Part shown: positions 1-7,931 of the stretch, in pieces | How positions within the stretch are numbered: position 1 is the first letter of the stretch | Layout of the letters: every line of letters starts with the position of its first letter | DNA from: Akkermansiaceae bacterium UBA5020 | GTDB lineage: Bacteria > Verrucomicrobiota > Verrucomicrobiia > Verrucomicrobiales > DEV007 | Length of the DNA: 23,016 bases | Reading direction: 5' to 3' | NCBI GenBank assembly: GCA_002396885.1 | Contig: DGXY01000076.1 | Span: 11,793-34,808, forward strand | The notes under the pieces: model-generated | Seen by the model: the letters and a program-made list of their open reading frames with translations, nothing else | What the model was told of the DNA's origin: nothing | Database searches by the model: none | Position numbers and translations under genes: made by a program

Positions 1-519
1 CTCGGGGAGCGGGTAGGTGCCCTCCATCTCCATGGGGTTTTGGGTCGCCATCACGAAGAACGGTTTTGGCAGCTGCATCGTTTCGCCACCGGCGGTGACG
101 CCGCCCTCCTGCATCACTTCGAGCAGAGCGGCCTGCGTCTTTGGCGTGGCTCGGTTCACCTCATCGACGAGCACGAGATTCGCGAAGACGGGCCCCTTTT
201 CAAAATGCATGACCCGGCGTCCCTCTTCGTTCTCGTTCACGATGTGGGTGCCAAGAATGTCGGCGGGCATGAGGTCGGGCGTACACTGGATCCGGCCCGG
301 AGTGAGGCCGAGCACTTTCGAGAGAGTCTGCACAAGAAAGGTCTTGCCGAGACCAGGCACGCCCTCGAGGAGGATGTGCCCCCGCGCAAAGACCGCCACC
401 AGGGTGTCGGTGAGCAATTCATCGTAGCCGACAATGGCCTTCTGGATCTCGTCCTTGAGGACATGAAACCGTTTCTGGAACCTCTCGAGGTCCCGACCGA
501 GTTCTTCGTTGTTTCTCAT
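1..519 (-). CDS. MoxR-family AAA+ ATPase, N-terminal part (cut by window edge)
   Basis: The first 173 residues of a MoxR-type AAA+ ATPase are present; the reading frame is still open at base 1. Visible are the Walker A motif GVPGLGKT (residues 53-60), the Walker B segment LVLVDEVNRA (residues 115-124, Asp119-Glu120) and the MoxR-typical stretch QNPMEMEGTYPLPE at the cut end. The ATG at 517-519 is used because the protein then begins with the short helical leader normal for this family. MoxR ATPases act as chaperone-like machines that help assemble or activate envelope or metal-dependent proteins, usually with DUF58 and von Willebrand A proteins encoded next to them. Here it is the last visible gene of a four-gene minus-strand run; a DUF58 gene would be expected beyond base 1, but that is inference. 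Family assignment is secure; its client is unknown. Confidence 0.95.
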   Translation of the reverse strand, partial: MRNNEELGRDLERFQKRFHVLKDEIQKAIVGYDELLTDTLVAVFARGHILLEGVPGLGKTFLVQTLSKVLGLTPGRIQCTPDLMPADILGTHIVNENEEGRRVMHFEKGPVFANLVLVDEVNRATPKTQAALLEVMQEGGVTAGGETMQLPKPFFVMATQNPMEMEGTYPLPE

Positions 520-555
520 AAAAAATCGTTTTTGACGGGGGCCACGATCCCTTCA

Positions 556-2511
556 CTAGGGCTCGGCCTTTTCAAACTGGGTGCGCAGCGCGGAAAAATA
601 GCGGAGGACCTGCTGGCGGCGCGAGAGCGGCAGCGACTGCTCGTCGAGGGCCTGTTCCTCGACGGCGATGAAGTCGGCCATCACCTCCTGGCGCGTCCGG
701 GTCGCCTGCTCGGCACGGGCCTCGCCCTCGACGCTGCGAACGGTCGAGTCGCCCTCCTTGCCGGCCGTGGCCACGACTTCGGAATCGCTCTTGGCCTTCA
801 GCAGATCCGACTTCGCATCCTCCATCGGGGCCGTGCCCGTGCCGGCCTGATCTCCGCCCTGTCCCGATTGATTCGAAGCTCCGTTGCCGAGCGCGAGTCC
901 GGCTCCCGGAGCGGTTTGGCCCGGCGTCATTCCCGGGATCGGGGCCGAGAGCGTGCCATCCTGCCCCTGGCCATCCTTGGCCTGATCACTCATGCCGAGT
1001 CCGGAGCCGGATTGTCCCTCGGGGGCCTTTTCACCCGGGACAGGAGCGCTGAAGCTCTGCTCGCCCTTCCCCTTCCCTTTGCCATCGCCGAACTCCCCTT
1101 CACCCGGTGCCGCGCCGGGCACGGGAGCTTTCTCGCCATCCTGAGGTCCTGTCTGGGCAATGCCGGGTGCCGGCACGGTCTTCGTCTCGGGCTGCCCCCC
1201 AGGCATTTCCTGACCGGGTTGATTGCCCGGAGCCGCGCCGGGAGCGCCGCTGTCGATCGACTGCAACCCTTCGGGAGCGGGCTGCCCCGCCGTCCCGGCT
1301 TGGGCGGTCTCCTCCATCTTCTTCAGCTCGCTGCCGCTGATCTCGCCCCCCGCCTCGCGGAGATTGGCGGCGAGGTCTTCGAGTTTCTCCTTCGCCTCCT
1401 CACGAGCACCGAGTTCGCGGAAATACTTGGCCAGTTCATCGAACTCGCGCGCGGCGGTCTTGGCCTGGGCATCGAGGAGTTTGCGCGAGGCATTGCCGAA
1501 ACGCTCCCCGACGGGCCGGGTTTTGTCGGCCTCGACGGCGGCGCCATTGATGCTCTCGAGCGTGCGAGTGAGCCGCTCATGGATCTGGGAAGTGAGCGTT
1601 TCGCCGGCGAGAAGGTCTTTGATTACGAGAGCCTCGGTGGCGGCGCCCTCGGCCGCCTTGTCGCCGATCAAGAGGGCGAGGTCAGAGGTATCGGAGTGCC
1701 GCCCCATTTCCGCGAGCATCTCGGGCGAGGCCCACTCGTTGGAAACGAGGCCTAGTTTTTCGGCAAGGCGCTCGGCGGCGCGGGCACGTTCCTCGAGCGA
1801 CTCGAGCATTTCCCCGGCCGTGAGCCCCTCGGGATCGGCGAGGGCCTCGGCCGCTCCGTCGACTTGGGAACGGAGCGCTTCGAGCTCCTTTTGCTCCTCT
1901 TCGGTGAGCGACTTCATCTCGCCGAGACGGGCGGCCTCGCGCTCGAGTTCACCGGCCTGAAGAGCGGCGGCTTCGCGCATCTCTCCGGTCAGTTCGAGAT
2001 CGAGCGCGTCCGGGACAGGGCGCCACCACGGCGTCAGGGAAAAGAGCAGGGCAAGGCCGGGCGCGATCCACGCCGAGGCGGTCTTCGGCAAGGGCAATAC
2101 CCCCGGCACTTCCGCGCGGGCTTTCGCCAATTGGGCGGCGGCGCGGGAAAGGTGCAGCTTCTCCGCTTCACTCGGTTCCGGGCGGTTGAGGAACTCCCAG
2201 GCCGAGGAAAAACAATCCTTCCAGCCCCCGCGACGATCAAGCAGGAGCAAGGCCGCCCCAGTGCCCGGCAGGCGGATCGAGCCGATCAGGAACAAGCCCG
2301 AGAGCCAGAGCAGGAAGATCCCGGCGGCGAGGACCCACTCGTGTTCGCGCCATTCCGCAAAAAGCCGCACCGAGAGGACGGCCGCGACGATGAGAAGGGC
2401 GATCCCGAGATGGCTCCGACGCAGGCCCGTGGCGAAACGGACCCGGGCGAGACGCCGACGCACCGTCGCGGCGGCGCTCAGATAATCGGAACGTTGGGAA
2501 TCGGCACTCAA
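556..2511 (-). CDS. Membrane-anchored coiled-coil protein with Gly/Pro/Gln-rich linker (MoxR-operon protein)
   Basis: The 651-residue protein has three hydrophobic segments near the N terminus (about 33-51, 60-79, 146-160), then a long Ala/Glu/Leu-rich helical region (about 175-400) that should form coiled coils, a very low-complexity Gly/Pro/Gln region (about 405-565), and a charged helical tail (about 595-651) ending in a conserved-looking SRRQQVLRYF segment. No enzyme motif is visible. It begins with TTG (2509-2511); no ATG is available near the first hydrophobic segment. Its stop lies 36 bases before the MoxR start and its start lies 35 bases after the preceding gene, so all are probably one transcript. 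Large proteins with this layout (N-terminal membrane helices, coiled coil, disordered linker) are known beside MoxR genes in planctomycetes and verrucomicrobia without defined function. A structural partner of the MoxR system in the envelope is the natural inference. Confidence 0.8.
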   Translation of the reverse strand: MSADSQRSDYLSAAATVRRRLARVRFATGLRRSHLGIALLIVAAVLSVRLFAEWREHEWVLAAGIFLLWLSGLFLIGSIRLPGTGAALLLLDRRGGWKDCFSSAWEFLNRPEPSEAEKLHLSRAAAQLAKARAEVPGVLPLPKTASAWIAPGLALLFSLTPWWRPVPDALDLELTGEMREAAALQAGELEREAARLGEMKSLTEEEQKELEALRSQVDGAAEALADPEGLTAGEMLESLEERARAAERLAEKLGLVSNEWASPEMLAEMGRHSDTSDLALLIGDKAAEGAATEALVIKDLLAGETLTSQIHERLTRTLESINGAAVEADKTRPVGERFGNASRKLLDAQAKTAAREFDELAKYFRELGAREEAKEKLEDLAANLREAGGEISGSELKKMEETAQAGTAGQPAPEGLQSIDSGAPGAAPGNQPGQEMPGGQPETKTVPAPGIAQTGPQDGEKAPVPGAAPGEGEFGDGKGKGKGEQSFSAPVPGEKAPEGQSGSGLGMSDQAKDGQGQDGTLSAPIPGMTPGQTAPGAGLALGNGASNQSGQGGDQAGTGTAPMEDAKSDLLKAKSDSEVVATAGKEGDSTVRSVEGEARAEQATRTRQEVMADFIAVEEQALDEQSLPLSRRQQVLRYFSALRTQFEKAEP

Positions 2512-2546
2512 GGGGGCAATCGGGAGAAAGGACGTCGGTGGCTCAC

Positions 2547-4610
2547 TCAGTTGAGGTCCGAGAGGACCCGCTCGAGTCGGCGCTCCACCTCCGGGTCATC
2601 CGTCGTGACAAGCTCGCGCTGGAGAACGGGACGCGCAAGGTAGCCAAATGCGCCGAGATCGCGGGTGGCCGATTCGCGCATCGCCCAGTCGGGAGAGCCG
2701 AGCCGGGTGATGAGGCCTTCGATCCGGGACAATGTCTCGGAATCGAGCGAAGGCGGGGAAAGTTCAATCCCGACAATTTCCCGCAGCGGGATCTGCCAGG
2801 TGCGCCCGGCGACCTGCACCGAGAGAAATTCAAGAGCGAGGCTGCCCGCGACGACGCCACCATCCCATCGCTCGAACTGGTAGAGGCTCTCGTCCTCGCC
2901 TCGCACGATGCGCCGCACCTCCGCCACCGGCACGGCGAGGGCCGTGCCTTCGGTGAGAATCGGCAGGGTCGTGTGACTCACCACACCCGCGATCTGCTGG
3001 TCTCCGGAGAGCTTCACGAGCGCGCCCGAAACCGGGATGGGTTCGGCGTGACCCCTCCTCACTCCCGCCTCGGTCAGGATCTGCCGCAGCCGCGCCACGG
3101 GTAGGGCGAGGTCGCCGAGTTCGGTGCCGTTCACCGCGAGAGTCTCTCCGGCGATCAGGCCGACGCAGCGGGTGCCGTCCTTCAACTCGACCTGCCAACC
3201 GGGGCCACCGGTCGGCTCCGGACGCAGCCAGAGCAGCTCACCGATCTTCACCTCGAGCGGACCCCATGAGGTCGTGAGCGTCAGCGGCAAGGAATCTCCA
3301 GAGAGCACGCGGATGCGGTCGCCATCGTGAGTCTCGATCAGAGCCGCGGTCTCGACGGGCCAAGCGGGTTTCCCGGACGCTTTGGCGAAGACAAGACGAT
3401 CGAGGGTCGCCGGTGCAAGCTCGATGCGGGAACCATTGACCGGCACAAAATGGAGTCCGGGAGCCGTGAGCGTGCCCGAGAGGACCTGTCCATCACGCAA
3501 AAAGAGCCGGGTGCCGCCGTCGGGCCTCGCCTTGCCTCCCTCGATCGCCGCGATCCGCGCAAGGGGAAACCCAGCCTCGCCATAAGGCGAAGCGAGCCGC
3601 AAGGACTCCGCCTGTGCCCTTCCCGGCAAACGGGTCGAGTCCCCGATCAGGAGGAGATCCTGGGTGTCCGCCTCGATCCCGAGCGCGCCAAGGCCTCCCG
3701 TGGATAAAGCCGACTCCGCCGTGAGGCCAATTGCGAGCGGGGCATTCACGAGCGATTCCAGCCACGACGGGTCAAGGGTCCCGCGGACCTGCTCGAGCTG
3801 ATGGGGCCGGCTCAGGTCAGCAAGGGTGCGCCGATCGAAATTCTGCGGGATCACGACCTGCGCGACGTGGTGGAGGATCACCGACGTCTCCCCGGGAGCC
3901 AGATCGAGTCGGTAACGGAAGGTGAGTCCATAACGGTTTTGCGAGGAAATTGTGGGACGTTCTCCAGCCGCACCGCCCGCAAGGGTGAAGAGAAAAGCCC
4001 GCGATGACTGCGAGGAACCGGGCAAGACGACCACGCCCGCCTCCGCCGGGGTAAGGAGGCGCGGCTCGGAACGCCCGCGGTCGCTGAGAAAAGTCTTGAA
4101 ATTGCCCGAGAAATTGGTCGTCAATCCGATCGAGAGGGTCATGGGATCGGCCGATCCATTGTGAAAGAACTCGGCGTAGCGGAGCCCGCCGCTTTCGCCC
4201 AGCAAACGCACCCTTCGCTGCATTTGCAGACCCGGAATCGATTCGAGCGGAAGCCCCTGGATCACCATTTCCTTCCCGTCCGGCGTCATCATCGGCTGGT
4301 AAGGCGAGAACTTTTCCTCATTCACGAGCAGGGCGAGCCCGCCGTTCACCATGGAGGACCCGATCCGCCCGATGTTGCCCGCCGCCTCGACGCTCCAGGA
4401 ACTGCCCGCGCGATCGGTCCAGATCCCGAAGGCGGCCGGAATGAGATCGCTCGGTGCCTTGGCCCCGGCCGCTGTGGCATCGCCGGGCACGGGCGCCGCT
4501 GGCGGCTTTGCCATACTCACCGGGGCGGCGTCCTGCGCGACCAAGGCCGCGGAGACCGCGCTCGAGACGGCAAAGAGAGCGAAACGGAGGATGGAGAAAT
4601 GACGGTTCAC
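2547..4610 (-). CDS. Secreted beta-module protein with C-terminal HEAT-like segment (paralogue 2)
   Basis: The 687-residue protein starts with GTG, which overlaps the stop of the upstream gene by four bases (GTGA), and this start exposes a clear signal peptide (residues 1-25, MNRHF...ALVAQ). A longer in-frame start at 4871 would bury the signal and run deep into the upstream gene, so it was not used. Residues about 60-290 form a beta-rich domain shared with the upstream protein. Residues about 318-618 hold six degenerate modules of some 40 residues (near 318, 367, 421, 472, 529 and 576), each of the type L-x-D-G-x-x-h-x-G-x-h ... h-P-h-x-x-I-x-x-I, suggesting small SH3/Sm-like beta barrels. 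Residues about 622-687 resemble one or two HEAT-like helical repeats (LGSPDWAMRESATRDLGAFG). No catalytic motif is seen. Probably periplasmic or surface scaffold linked to the MoxR operon; function unknown. Confidence 0.82.
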   Translation of the reverse strand: MNRHFSILRFALFAVSSAVSAALVAQDAAPVSMAKPPAAPVPGDATAAGAKAPSDLIPAAFGIWTDRAGSSWSVEAAGNIGRIGSSMVNGGLALLVNEEKFSPYQPMMTPDGKEMVIQGLPLESIPGLQMQRRVRLLGESGGLRYAEFFHNGSADPMTLSIGLTTNFSGNFKTFLSDRGRSEPRLLTPAEAGVVVLPGSSQSSRAFLFTLAGGAAGERPTISSQNRYGLTFRYRLDLAPGETSVILHHVAQVVIPQNFDRRTLADLSRPHQLEQVRGTLDPSWLESLVNAPLAIGLTAESALSTGGLGALGIEADTQDLLLIGDSTRLPGRAQAESLRLASPYGEAGFPLARIAAIEGGKARPDGGTRLFLRDGQVLSGTLTAPGLHFVPVNGSRIELAPATLDRLVFAKASGKPAWPVETAALIETHDGDRIRVLSGDSLPLTLTTSWGPLEVKIGELLWLRPEPTGGPGWQVELKDGTRCVGLIAGETLAVNGTELGDLALPVARLRQILTEAGVRRGHAEPIPVSGALVKLSGDQQIAGVVSHTTLPILTEGTALAVPVAEVRRIVRGEDESLYQFERWDGGVVAGSLALEFLSVQVAGRTWQIPLREIVGIELSPPSLDSETLSRIEGLITRLGSPDWAMRESATRDLGAFGYLARPVLQRELVTTDDPEVERRLERVLSDLN

Positions 4611-6529
4611 GGGCGGGGAGCTTGACGGTAGGCGAGGACGCGGGACATCGGCACTTCGAGCCTTCGCTCGCCGCTCCCGCGCAGGTGGAGGTAGGCATCG
4701 ACGAGCACGCCCTCGAGGCGTTCGCCTCCGGTGAGGTAAATGGTGAAATGATCCGGCGTTTCGGGTTCGGCGGAGCGGACGAGGCGCTCGATCCGCGCTG
4801 CATCGACCTTCACCAAGGCGGCCCCGTCGCGGAGCGTCAAAGCGGAGTCTCCCAAGCTTGCAGCGAAACATTCGTCACCGCTCAAAAGCACCCCGCCCGC
4901 CGGACCGATCCCAGTCGGCAACTCCACGAAATCAATCCACGATGAGGCGAGCCCATTCCCCAGCAGTGGTCCGGCGTTGGCTCGCCAGAGCCGGTGGATC
5001 AACGAGACCGGCACCTCGAGTGCTTTTCCCGAGCCGGTCTCGATGGCAAGGGAATCCCCCGCCCAAACGATCGCATGGGTCGAGCCTTCCTCGAGCAAGG
5101 CCGCGAGCGGCAACCCGGCGAGCGGGCGACGCCCCACCTCTTTGATCGCGGACCACGGAAGCGTCTCGCGTCCCCACGGACCGATCCAATCAAGCCCCGT
5201 CGAGGCGTCTCCCGCTAATGGGATGACGAGACCATTGGCCAGTTCGAGAAAATGCGTGATGTCGGCGGCCACTTCCCCGTCCGTGACCGCGGCAGCCAGC
5301 AGGAGGAGACGGAACGCGGCGGGATCGAGCGCCTCGGCTTTTGCAGCCACGGACCACGAGAGCGCCCCCTTCGTGGCGGGACCCACGAGGACAGAGCCAT
5401 CGCGCAGATACCAGGTCGGCATCTCACCCCGCCCTCCGCCTCCGCGGACGGCCGCAAGCTTCGCGACCGGCACCGTCATCGCTCCGAGAAAAGGAACCTC
5501 GATCGTGATCTCACCCGATTTGGCGAGCGCCCCCGAGAGAGGGGTCGCCGGCCCGACCCAGAGAAGGTCCTCGGCCCGCCGCTTCGTGCCGAGACGCTCG
5601 GTCAGCGCGTTGAGGGCGACGAGCGAGCGCTGCCGCACCGGCGAGGTCGCCTCGGGGACGAAAGACTCGGCCACCAGGTTCACGAACTGGTCGCGCGCCT
5701 CCGCCGGGATCCCTGGATCGATCCACTGTCCTCGCTGGACGAAAGGCGCAAAGGCCGCGAGGTCCTGCGAGACTTCGGGGAGATTACGCTGCAAGACCCA
5801 GTGAAGCAGTCGGCGGCTCTGCCCGGGCGGCACTGTCACCGAATAGAGAAAAACGAGTTCCCGCAAATTCGCCGATGCCTTCAATTGAGGCTTTTGACCG
5901 CCTTTTTCACTCCCCAGCAGAAAAAAGGTATCGTGACGCCCTTCCGTCGGGCTGAAGTGCACGCCAAGGCTGATGTCGCCCGGTCGCAGCTCCAGGGCCG
6001 GCTCGGTGCCGAGCACTCCTCCCCCGGTGCCATGGAGACTCTGCCAGGCGAAGGGATAGGTCGTGCGCACGACGACCGAGAGGGTCCGTTCGCTGCTGCC
6101 CGTATTGGTGAAGGTATCGAGCAACCGCACTCCCGACCGGCGCGTGTCGAACCAAAAATCTCGCGAAATCGTGAGGCCGGCCCGCTTTTCATCGAGACGC
6201 ACGTCGATCTTCTCTGCCCCGAGACTGGGATCGCGAACCGCCCCGGCGGTCGGAGCAAAGGGCTCGCCATCGACGATCAGGTTCAAACCCGACTGCAGGT
6301 ATTGGGTATCGCCGGAAATGAGCGCTCCGTTGTCGAGGGCCTGCCAGAGGAACCCCGCATCATCTTGGACCTGGAAAAAACGCTCCGGCAACTCCTCAAG
6401 CACGACCGGAGGCGGATCGGCGCTGCCCTTGGCGGCCTCCTGAGCCGAACTTTCCCCGAGAGCGACGCCGAGAAAGCCGAAAGTCGCGGCGACACATAGA
6501 AAGCGGGGGGCTGGAGTCGGAAATGTCAC
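4607..6529 (-). CDS. Secreted beta-module protein (paralogue 1, first gene of the MoxR run)
   Basis: The 640-residue protein is read from a GTG at 6527-6529, which gives a signal peptide (residues 1-29, MTFPTPAPRFLCVAATFGFL...). An ATG further out (6667) would add 46 residues in front of the signal and use up the divergent promoter space, so it was rejected. Residues about 45-290 match the first domain of the downstream protein in order and spacing: the segment LLDTFTNTGSSERTLSVVVRT aligns with the neighbour's AEFFHNGSADPMTLSIGLTT, and LLHWVLQRNLPEV with ILHHVAQVVIPQN. Residues about 320-635 again hold about six 40-residue beta modules (near 321, 371, 424, 471, 545, 595), the last reading YLTGGERLEGVLVDAYLHLR. 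Unlike its partner it has no HEAT-like tail. The two genes are therefore tandem duplicates, translationally coupled through GTGA. Function unknown; the conserved layout suggests a structural or ligand-binding role outside the cytoplasm. Confidence 0.82.
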   Translation of the reverse strand: MTFPTPAPRFLCVAATFGFLGVALGESSAQEAAKGSADPPPVVLEELPERFFQVQDDAGFLWQALDNGALISGDTQYLQSGLNLIVDGEPFAPTAGAVRDPSLGAEKIDVRLDEKRAGLTISRDFWFDTRRSGVRLLDTFTNTGSSERTLSVVVRTTYPFAWQSLHGTGGGVLGTEPALELRPGDISLGVHFSPTEGRHDTFFLLGSEKGGQKPQLKASANLRELVFLYSVTVPPGQSRRLLHWVLQRNLPEVSQDLAAFAPFVQRGQWIDPGIPAEARDQFVNLVAESFVPEATSPVRQRSLVALNALTERLGTKRRAEDLLWVGPATPLSGALAKSGEITIEVPFLGAMTVPVAKLAAVRGGGGRGEMPTWYLRDGSVLVGPATKGALSWSVAAKAEALDPAAFRLLLLAAAVTDGEVAADITHFLELANGLVIPLAGDASTGLDWIGPWGRETLPWSAIKEVGRRPLAGLPLAALLEEGSTHAIVWAGDSLAIETGSGKALEVPVSLIHRLWRANAGPLLGNGLASSWIDFVELPTGIGPAGGVLLSGDECFAASLGDSALTLRDGAALVKVDAARIERLVRSAEPETPDHFTIYLTGGERLEGVLVDAYLHLRGSGERRLEVPMSRVLAYRQAPRP

Positions 6530-6538
6530 GGTCCCTTG

Positions 6539-6566
6539 AGTGTAACGATTCTCAGTCGCTTGGAAA
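6539..6566 (-). promoter_or_regulatory. Possible promoter of the MoxR run
   Basis: On the minus strand TTTCCA and TACACT are separated by 16 bases, each matching the sigma-70 consensus at four or five of six positions. The -10 hexamer ends nine bases before the GTG start, so a transcript would have almost no leader. This is a weak-consensus match in the 168-base divergent gap; the same gap also holds a 6-bp inverted repeat (6621-6641). Confidence 0.25.
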
Positions 6567-6697
6567 CTCAAAATTCCCTCGCTTTTTCTTGAAAACCCGC
6601 GCCATTGCGCGCCAGTTGCGCCGATTTTGCGATTGAATCGGCCCCGAATGCCGCCCATCATTCCCAAGCGCCCTGATCCTCCTCACCTTTTCCCGTT

Positions 6698-7057
6698 TTG
6701 AGCGACCTGCCTGCCAAGATTCTCTATTGCCGTTGTGCCTTCGCCCAAGCCGTGCCCGAGGCCACGAAAAACGCCGTCCTCGAGCGCCTCTGTGAGTCCG
6801 GGGTCTCCTTCGAGAGCGTCTCTGACCTCTGTGAAATGTCCGCGCGGAAGGATCCCCGCCTCGCCGAGATTCTCTCCGGTGACGAGCCCGTCCGCATCGC
6901 CGCCTGCTATCCCCGCGCGCTGAAGTGGCTTTTCCACCACGCCGGCTCTCCCCTGCCCGAAGATGGCCGGGTCGAAGTCTTGAATATGCGGGACACTCCC
7001 GCCGATGCCGTCGCCGACGCCCTCCTCGCCGACTCCACCTCTTCCCCGACCCCATGA
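6698..7057 (+). CDS. Small cysteine-rich protein, HdrA N-terminal-like (putative redox subunit)
   Basis: The 119-residue protein is read from a TTG at 6698-6700; there is no ATG near. It carries Cys11 and Cys13 in YCRCAFAQ, Cys45 in DLCEMSARKDP and Cys70 in IAACYPRALKWLF, plus Cys32. The order CxC, then a single Cys before an acidic helix, then aaC-[YS]-PR is reminiscent of the N-terminal region of heterodisulfide reductase subunit A (VCxCG ... CS ... aACSPR). That resemblance is my reading and not a confirmed family match. No signal peptide or membrane segment is seen, so it should be cytoplasmic. The next gene, a 4Fe-4S protein, overlaps its stop by four bases (ATGA), which points to a stable two-subunit complex carrying electrons. 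The reaction is unknown. Confidence 0.75.
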   Translation: MSDLPAKILYCRCAFAQAVPEATKNAVLERLCESGVSFESVSDLCEMSARKDPRLAEILSGDEPVRIAACYPRALKWLFHHAGSPLPEDGRVEVLNMRDTPADAVADALLADSTSSPTP

Positions 7058-7923
7058 AAAACGAGATCCATCCCGTCCAGGTGATCCTTTACGAAGGACT
7101 CGGCTCTGATCCTTGGGAGCGTAATTGTCGCCTCTCCGTGACCGCCTCGCTCCTCGATCAGGGTTACTCCGTCCTGCGTGTCACCGATTCGGCCGGGGCC
7201 GCGATGCGCACCACGGCGGAGATCCCGGTGATCGTTCTCGGCCGCTTCACCGGGCCCACCCCCGAAGTCGTCGATGGCGCGGGGAGCTTGCGCATCGCCA
7301 CCCGCGACACCGGCACGCTCGGAGCCGAGGAAATCCTCTCCCTCGTCACGACCGTCCGCGATGAACTGGGCGCCGAGCTCAATCGTCCCGGGCAAACGGG
7401 GGCATGGAAACCGTGGTTCCCCGTGATCGATTACGACCGCTGCACGAACTGCATGCAGTGCCTCAGCTTCTGCCTTTTCGACGTTTATGGCGTCGACGAG
7501 GACAAGCGCATCCAGGTGCAGAACAACGACAACTGCAAGACGAACTGTCCCGCCTGCTCGCGTGTTTGCCCCGAGGTGGCGATCATGTTTCCCAAGTATG
7601 CCTCCGGCCCCATCAACGGGGAACTGGTGAAGCAGGAAGACCTCGCCCGCGAGAGCATGAAAATCGACATCTCGAGCCTGCTCGGAGGTGACATTTATTC
7701 GAGTCTGAAGAACCGCAGCGAAAAGGCGAAGTCGCGTTTCTCGAAGGAACGCAGCCCCGACAAGGCCCTCGATGAGCGGAAACGCTGCCTCACCCAGCTC
7801 CAGCAGTCCGGCATGATCCCGGCCGAAGTCCTCGCCGAGCTCGATCTTTCCTCCCTGCCCTCGCCCGAGGCGATCCAGCGGAAGGCGAAGGAACTCGCCG
7901 CCCTGCGCGAATCGCAGGCCTGA
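7054..7923 (+). CDS. 4Fe-4S cluster protein of unknown function
   Basis: The 289-residue protein begins at the ATG that overlaps the previous stop as ATGA; a longer frame reaching back to 6925 was rejected as it lies inside the previous gene. Residues about 8-110 form an alpha/beta domain without recognised motif. A first cluster-binding motif is CTNCMQCLSFC (Cys130, 133, 136, 140) and a second is CKTNCPACSRVCP (Cys161, 165, 168, 172), the second with an extra residue between the first two cysteines. The tail (about 200-289) is helical and charged. Two 4Fe-4S clusters suggest an electron-transfer subunit, and tight coupling with the upstream Cys-rich protein suggests that the two work together. 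No partner dehydrogenase or hydrogenase gene is within the window. The gene ends eight bases before the convergent gene, leaving no room for a terminator between them. Confidence 0.85.
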   Translation: MKNEIHPVQVILYEGLGSDPWERNCRLSVTASLLDQGYSVLRVTDSAGAAMRTTAEIPVIVLGRFTGPTPEVVDGAGSLRIATRDTGTLGAEEILSLVTTVRDELGAELNRPGQTGAWKPWFPVIDYDRCTNCMQCLSFCLFDVYGVDEDKRIQVQNNDNCKTNCPACSRVCPEVAIMFPKYASGPINGELVKQEDLARESMKIDISSLLGGDIYSSLKNRSEKAKSRFSKERSPDKALDERKRCLTQLQQSGMIPAEVLAELDLSSLPSPEAIQRKAKELAALRESQA

Positions 7924-7931
7924 TCAATCCG

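Noticed and set aside
40..1755. 571-residue plus-strand reading frame
   Set aside because: It runs antisense through the MoxR gene and the coiled-coil protein gene, both of which have clear motifs; its composition is Arg/Leu/Gly-rich as in GC-rich shadow frames.
4611..4871. Longer N terminus for the second beta-module protein
   Set aside because: It would overlap the upstream gene by 265 bases and hide the signal peptide; the added residues are Arg/Pro-rich shadow sequence.
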